Assembly: GCA_023244795.1 (NCBI GenBank)
Contig: JAHFLR010000001.1
Coordinates: 1-7,689, forward strand
Reading direction: 5' to 3'
Source: a bacterium
GTDB lineage: Bacteria > Patescibacteriota > Minisyncoccia > UBA9983
DNA length: 7,689 nucleotides
Shown: piece after piece, positions 1-7,689 of the stretch
Layout of the letters: each line of letters opens with the position of its first letter
How positions within the stretch are numbered: position 1 is the stretch's first letter
Position numbers and translations under genes: made by a program
The notes under the pieces: model-generated
Told to the model about the DNA's origin: nothing
Seen by the model: only the letters and a program-made list of their open reading frames with translations
The model's database searches: none

Positions 1-114
1 GTGAAAAGGGCAATTGGCCTTAAAATTTATACCGGCTTTTTGCAGCTTTAAATATCCTCCAATAACATCAACGATATTGAGTCGGGATTTTATTAGTTCA
101 GTGGTAGAGGACAT
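1..114 (-). CDS. dnaG: DNA primase DnaG, N-terminal fragment (gene runs off the window)
   Basis: DnaG makes the short RNA primers for chromosome replication. Only 38 codons are visible, read from the ATG at 114-112 to the window edge. After a short Ser/Thr lead, residues 6-17 ([12 protein letters not shown]) and 18-26 (IGGYLKLQK) match the opening of bacterial primases. The fragment ends in CPFH (residues 35-38), the first half of the CHC2-type zinc ribbon (C-x2-H, with C-x2-C expected just beyond the edge). The start is well fixed: an in-frame TAA lies directly before the ATG, and family conservation begins within a few residues of it. There is no Shine-Dalgarno sequence; the 16-nt gap after the rpoC stop is A+T-rich. 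The closeness suggests co-transcription with rpoBC. Identity is from motif and position; the catalytic TOPRIM domain cannot be seen, so whether the full gene is intact is unknown. Confidence 0.9.
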   Translation of the reverse strand, partial: MSSTTELIKSRLNIVDVIGGYLKLQKAGINFKANCPFH

Positions 115-130
115 TTATGGTTGGAAAATT

Positions 131-3772
<3,642 letters not shown>

Positions 3773-3790
3773 GTTTTTTAAGTTATTTGA

Positions 3791-6700
3791 TTAATCTCTA
3801 GATCCAACAGATCTATTTTCAGTGTCGACCACCATACCCTTCATTTCTATATCAAGAGCTAACCCCTTGAGCTCGTTCAATAACACGTGGAAAGAGGCCG
3901 GCAAGTTTGGAGCTTTTATTTTTTCTCCCTTAATAATCGAATCGTAAGTTGCCGTTCTCCCCGCGATATCGTCTGACTTTATAGTTAACATTTCTTGCAG
4001 TGTATGAGCGGCTCCGTAACCCTCAAGCGCCCAAACCTCCATTTCGCCCAGTCTTTGCCCTCCACCATGAGCCTTGCCTCCTAGCGGCTGTTGGGTAATC
4101 AATGAGTACGGCCCGATGGATCTCATGTGTAGTTTATCTTCAACCATGTGGATAAGCTTCATCATATATATGTATCCGACTGTAACCTCCTGGTCAAAGC
4201 GATCTCCAGTTCTACCGTCGTACAATGTAGTTTTTCCATTTTCCGGAAGACCCGCCGCCTTAAGCTCAGCTTTAATTTCTTCGTTTTGAGCTCCTGAAAA
4301 AGGAGGAACGATGGCTTGGTACCCAAGCTTGCTGGCCGCCCATCCTAAGTGAGTCTCCAAAACCTGGCCGAGGTTCATTCTACCGGCGATACCGAGCGGG
4401 TTAAGAATAACATCAACTGGAGTGCCGTCCGCGAGCCGTGGCATATCTTCTAGTGGAAGAATCTTAGACACCACACCCTTGTTTCCGTGACGTCCGGCTA
4501 ATTTGTCTCCTGATGTAATATTTCTTATTTGAGCAATTTCTACCTGTATCTTTTTAATGATGCCTGGTTCTAATGCGTCGCCCTTTTCTCTTGAGAATAT
4601 TTTGACACCGATAATTCTGCCCTTGGTGCCGTGCTCAAGACGAAGAGAGGTGTCTTTAACATCTCTGGCTTTTTCTCCAAAAATTGACCTTAGTAATCTT
4701 TCTTCCGGAGTTAGTTCCGCTTCGCCCTTGGGAGTAATTTTACCGACTAAGATATCGGATTCTTTTACTTCGGCGCCGATGCGAATAATGCCCTCCTCAT
4801 CAAGATCCTTTAATTTTTCTTCTCCAACATTGGGGATATCGCAAGTATTAACTTCCGGCCCAAGTTTTGTGTCTCTAACGTTAGCCTCATACTGACTGAT
4901 GTGGACGGAACTGAAGACGTTCTCCTTAACAACGCGCTCCGAGAGAATAACGGCGTCTTCAAAGTTGTAGCCACCCCAAGTCATAAAAGCAACGAGCAAA
5001 TTTTGGCCTAGCGCCAATTGGCCGTCAACGCTTGAGTAAGTATCGGCCATCACTTGGTCTTTTTTAACCTCCTCTCCAAGACCAACAACCGGCCTGTGAT
5101 GCATGGTGGTAAAATCGTTTGATCTCAAAAAATTCACCAGTTTGTACTCTTTTCTCTTGCCTTCTTTTTCTTTAACAACAATGTGGCTAGCATCAACTTC
5201 CACAACCTCTCCTGCCTCTTCCGCCAAAACTAATCTGCCCGAGTCGTGAGCGGCTCGGTCCTCTATGCCCGTAGCAACAAAAGCGGCAGCCGGCCTAATA
5301 CAAGGTACCGCCTGTCTCTGCATGTTAGAACCCATAAGCGCTCTAGTGGCATCATCGTTTTCCAAAAACGGAATCAAGCTCGTGGCGATACTAAAGGCCT
5401 GGTTGGTGGCAACATCAACAAAATCAATATCTTTGGTGGAAACAAATTCCGGGTGGCCTCCTCCGGTTCTGGCCTCAATTCTTTTTTCTAAAATAGTTCC
5501 ATTTTCTTTATCGTATTTTAATCCGGCGTGAGCGATTTTGTATTTTGATTCCTCCAGCGCGTCCAGATAAACAATCTCTTTGGTAACCTTTCCGTCTTTT
5601 ACTTTTACATAAGGAGTCTCAATGATACCGAGCTCATTTAATCTGGCGTAGCTGGAAAGATAAACAACCAAACCGACAGTGGATCCTTCCGGAGTTTCTA
5701 TCGGACAAATTCTTCCGTAGTGAGATGGGTGCACGTCTCTAACCTCAAAACCCGCTCTCTCCCTGGTTAATCCTCCAGGCCCAAGGGCAGACAATCTTCT
5801 TAAGTGTTCCAGTTCGGAAAGAATATTCTTTTGATCCATGAACTGGGAAAGTTGGTTGGTGGCAAAAAATTCTTTGATAACCGCCATTAGTGGTCTGTTG
5901 TTTACAATTTGAGAAGGCGCTGTTGACTCCATTTCCATCGTCGACATTCTGTCTTGGATATTTCTTTTCATTCTGGCCATACCAACACGCATTCTGGCGT
6001 GTAACATTTCTCCAACACCCCTAACTCTTCTGATACCCAAATGGTCTATATCGTCGGGCGTAGCCATCGGCTCGTTATTTAACTCAATAACGTGGGTAAC
6101 GATAGCCACTAAATCGCTTAAAGAAAGCACCCTGGGGGCGTTTTTGATGTTATCTAGCGGCAAATTAAGCCTATGATTAAGGCGATAACGGCCAACCAAA
6201 GAAAGGTCGTAACGAACCTCATCGAACAAGTTGGTAAAATATTCTTTTGCGTTTTCGGCAGTGGCCGGCTCGTTCGGTCTTAATCTTCTTGAGATTTCCA
6301 CATATGACTCCGCCACTGTTTTGGCAGAATCTTTTTCCAGTGTTTTTTTGATATAAGACACTTCTCCCTTATCTACCTTCGCAAAATAACTCTCTATCTC
6401 TTTATCTTTCTCCGCGCCAAATACTCTCAATATGCTGGATATTGGAATTTTTCTTTTTCTGTCTATTCTCGCGTACATCACGCCGTCGGATTCCGTTTCT
6501 ATTTCTATCCACGAGCCGCGGCTTGGAATTATTTTAGCCCCAAAATATTTTTTACCCTTGAGAACATTGGCGGTAAAATAAACTCCAAATGATCTGGTAA
6601 TTTGCGGAACAATAACTCTTTCCACCCCGTTTATAACAAAAGTGCCGTGGTTGGTCATGAGCGGCAAATCAGTCATAAAAATTTCCTGATCCTTGCTATG

Positions 6701-6985
6701 CTTGAGTTGTTTGTTTGTTAATCTGACTTTTAATTTGAGCGGTGCTTCGTATGTGAGGTTATTTATTCTGGAGTAATACTCATCGTGCTTTGGTTCGCCG
6801 ATGGAGTAATCCAAAAACTCTAATTTAAATTCTTTGCCGGTATAATCTTCTATCGGAGAGTATTCCCGGAACAAAGTCTTCAGGTCCTCCTTAAGAAATA
6901 GTTCGTAAGAATCCAGTTGAGTCCTTACCAAGTTTGGCAAAGGGACAGCCGGCTCCTTATACTTTGAGAAGTATTTTTTCTTCAT
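3791..6985 (-). CDS. rpoB: DNA-directed RNA polymerase subunit beta (RpoB)
   Basis: Second-largest RNA polymerase subunit, pairing with beta' to form the active-site cleft and RNA exit channel. At 1064 aa it is compact (B. subtilis about 1193, E. coli 1342) and lacks both large E. coli insertions. In order: protrusion and lobe about 15-350; rifampicin pocket and fork loop at 377-406 (NQLSQFMDQ, then [12 protein letters not shown]); [14 protein letters not shown] at 412-425; GGYNFEDAV at 671-679 with E676 and D677; flap about 755-810 ([16 protein letters not shown]); [12 protein letters not shown] at 826-837 with the two conserved lysines K828 and K836; and the C-terminal clamp anchor about 969-1046 ([28 protein letters not shown]). 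An in-frame TAA stands three codons before the ATG (A TAA TTA AGA ATG), which fixes the start; no Shine-Dalgarno sequence precedes it. Stop is TAA. Unlike many bacteria, the gene upstream is not rplL but a ROK protein across a 230-bp regulatory gap, so rpoB probably opens this transcription unit. Confidence 0.99.
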   Translation of the reverse strand: [1064 protein letters not shown]

Positions 6986-7044
6986 TCTTAATTATTTTTT
7001 TTATATTATTAAAATTTTTAATTAAATAACAAAAAACAAAAACA
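6986..7044 (-). promoter_or_regulatory. Extremely A+T-rich segment just upstream of rpoB
   Basis: These 59 bases contain only a few G or C. Read on the minus strand they start with a U-rich run (part of the terminator-like element), then an all-A/T stretch including a perfect 7+1+7 inverted repeat (7008-7022), then a run of eight A shortly before the ATG. There is no Shine-Dalgarno motif. An unstructured A/U-rich region before a start codon is a plausible ribosome-loading site (S1-type or structure-free initiation), but that is inference. The A/T bias could also hide a weak downstream promoter; no convincing -35/-10 pair stands out from the background. Confidence 0.4.
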
Positions 7045-7065
7045 TAACCTTCTCCGTAAAGGTTA
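7022..7065 (-). terminator. Intrinsic-terminator-like hairpin in the rpoB leader (ROK terminator or rpoB attenuator)
   Basis: Read on the minus strand, TAACCTT (7065-7059) pairs perfectly with AAGGTTA (7051-7045) around the 7-nt loop TACGGAG, and a U-rich tract follows at once (TGTTTTTGTTTTTTGTT). This is the layout of a Rho-independent terminator acting on minus-strand transcripts. On the plus strand no T-run follows the hairpin, so it is directional. The stem has only two G-C pairs, so it may be leaky. It lies about 150 nt after the ROK stop but downstream of both promoter candidates and 60 nt before rpoB. It could end ROK transcripts, or reduce transcription into rpoB as an attenuator. The loop contains GGAG and the stem ends at an ATG that opens a 7-codon frame. 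Confidence 0.5.
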
Positions 7066-7136
7066 GTTCGGTTGAAATTTGATTAAGAGATTATTTGTCT
7101 TGTAGGCACGGAAATTTACTCGAAAAGCCTATAATA

Positions 7137-7164
7137 ATTATACAGACCTGCGCCCACAACTCAA
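7137..7164 (-). promoter_or_regulatory. Candidate sigma70-type promoter P2 for rpoB-rpoC-dnaG
   Basis: On the minus strand, TTGAGT (7164-7159) is separated by 16 nt from a perfect -10 box TATAAT (7142-7137). The expected start of transcription is about 7130, giving a leader of roughly 145 nt before rpoB. The -35 matches the consensus at four of six positions. The initial transcript could form a 5-bp hairpin, TAGGC (7131-7127) with GCCTA (7107-7103), right at its 5' end. The match is from sequence only; the base composition of the gap makes chance -10 matches fairly likely, but the spacing and position support it. Confidence 0.5.
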
Positions 7165-7179
7165 TCTTGCCTGTTGATA

Positions 7180-7211
7180 AGTATACTATACTACCCTCCC
7201 CGACTTGTCAA
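7180..7211 (-). promoter_or_regulatory. Candidate sigma70-type promoter P1, directly after the ROK gene
   Basis: A perfect -35 consensus TTGACA (7211-7206) lies four bases after the ROK stop codon on the minus strand. Downstream is the overlapping series TATAGTATACT (7190-7180), offering TATAGT at a 15-nt spacing, TAGTAT at 17 nt and TATACT at 20 nt. No single -10 combines ideal sequence with ideal spacing, which lowers confidence, but the exact -35 in the only sizeable intergenic gap before rpoB is suggestive. The predicted leader would be about 190 nt. P1 and P2 would form a tandem pair about 45 nt apart. Confidence 0.45.
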
Positions 7212-7215
7212 ATCT

Positions 7216-7689
7216 CTATTTTAGCAGCAGCCCGGCGCCGATGGCGGAGGCATAGTAGCCTAATTTGCCCGCCACGATTTTAACTTTCCGGGTTTGCGCG
7301 TAGGGAATATTATTAAGAGCATTTTTTTTAACGGCCTCAATGTCTACAAACTTTCCGCTAATACCTCCACCGCCCATAACCACCGCCGCTGGGTTAAGCA
7401 CATTAACAACGTTGGCCACACCGATACCGATAATCTCGTTCCTTTGTTCCGCGCTCAATAAAGTTCCCTTGCTACCCAAACCCTCAAACGTTGCCGCCGG
7501 CGACTGAATAATCATCTTGCCAATCTCTCCTGCCGCACCGCCAGTGCCATAATAAATCTTACCGCCTATTGCCAAGCCCCCGCCAATCCCCGTGCCAATC
7601 GTCAGCCCAACAACATCTTTGGCCCCCAGAGCGGCTCCCCAGCTCATTTCGGCCAACAAAAACATGCGGCTATCGTTATCTACCGCAAC
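7216..7689 (-). CDS. ROK-family sugar kinase/regulator-like protein, C-terminal part, lacking the zinc motif
   Basis: ROK proteins are actin-fold ATP-dependent sugar kinases (glucokinase and relatives) or derived repressors. The 157 codons seen here are open to the window edge, so the start lies outside; the ATG at 7665 is internal, since conserved sequence precedes it. Numbering from the edge: VDND at 3-6 matches the family's ND motif with the catalytic Asp (D6); LTIGTGIGGG at 29-38 is the phosphate-binding loop; GGAAGEIGK at 50-58 matches the GEIGH sugar-binding motif with His replaced by Lys; VNVLNPAAVVMGGGG at 96-109 is the second nucleotide-binding strand and loop; a Tyr/Ala/Gly-rich tail ends at TAG. 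The Cys-rich C-x-C-G-x2-G-C motif that normally follows GEIGH is absent, and the GEIGH-to-GGG spacing is about 50 residues rather than the usual 90-100. The fold is recognisable and the ND aspartate is kept, so kinase activity is possible, but substrate is unknown. No terminator follows immediately. Confidence 0.88.
   Translation of the reverse strand, partial: VAVDNDSRMFLLAEMSWGAALGAKDVVGLTIGTGIGGGLAIGGKIYYGTGGAAGEIGKMIIQSPAATFEGLGSKGTLLSAEQRNEIIGIGVANVVNVLNPAAVVMGGGGISGKFVDIEAVKKNALNNIPYAQTRKVKIVAGKLGYYASAIGAGLLLK

Noticed and set aside
4557..4895. 112-aa plus-strand reading frame
   Set aside because: Antisense to the conserved flap region of rpoB, low-complexity Ser/Leu-rich translation and no family resemblance.
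7008..7022. Perfect 7+1+7 inverted repeat as an operator
   Set aside because: It consists only of A and T inside an extreme A/T-rich run, where such symmetry is expected by chance.
6986..7030. A third promoter right before rpoB (for example TTGTTA with TAATAT at 18 nt)
   Set aside because: Weak matches in an almost pure A/T background; cannot be told from chance.
7095..7283. 62-aa plus-strand reading frame spanning the rpoB leader and the ROK 3' end
   Set aside because: It is antisense to the conserved ROK C-terminus in its second half, has no ribosome site and no resemblance to any family I know.
7663..7665. ATG as the start of the ROK gene
   Set aside because: The frame stays open upstream to the window edge and encodes the conserved VDND motif there, so the true start is outside the window.

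Overview
The window holds four genes, all on the minus strand. In transcription order they are the 3' half of a ROK-family sugar kinase/regulator gene (7216-7689, start outside the window), a 230-bp regulatory gap (6986-7215), rpoB (3791-6985), rpoC (131-3772) and the first 38 codons of dnaG (1-114, running off the window). The gaps rpoB-rpoC (18 nt) and rpoC-dnaG (16 nt) hold no terminator or obvious promoter, so rpoB-rpoC-dnaG looks like one transcription unit joining the two large RNA polymerase subunits to the replicative primase.

The organism looks like a bacterium of the Candidate Phyla Radiation (Patescibacteria, probably Parcubacteria-like). This is inferred from several traits together. 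The RNA polymerase subunits are compact (1064 and 1213 aa, without the large insertions of the E. coli subunits). The composition is Lys-rich with moderate GC. No rplJ/rplL gene lies immediately upstream of rpoB. None of the three visible start codons has a Shine-Dalgarno sequence. The ROK protein is short and lacks the family's usual zinc site. I could not run a phylogeny, so the assignment is moderate in confidence. Stops are TAA, TAA and TAG, and the genes read cleanly in the standard code.

The core genes are intact and ordinary in their catalytic motifs: NADFDGDQ, trigger loop, bridge helix and both zinc sites in RpoC; the conserved lysines and an intact rifampicin pocket in RpoB. The most interesting non-coding part is the rpoB leader. 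Two sigma70-type promoter candidates sit just after the ROK stop codon. About 70-130 nt downstream there is a 7-bp hairpin followed by a U-rich tract, which looks like an intrinsic terminator placed between promoters and rpoB. This could be a true terminator for the ROK transcript or an attenuator for the polymerase operon. The last 59 nt before rpoB are extremely A+T-rich.

I found no mobile element, CRISPR array, tRNA, rRNA or obvious unknown system. The points worth following up are the primase gene attached to rpoBC, the terminator-like leader with a tiny reading frame next to it, the absence of Shine-Dalgarno sites, and the zinc-less, shortened ROK protein.
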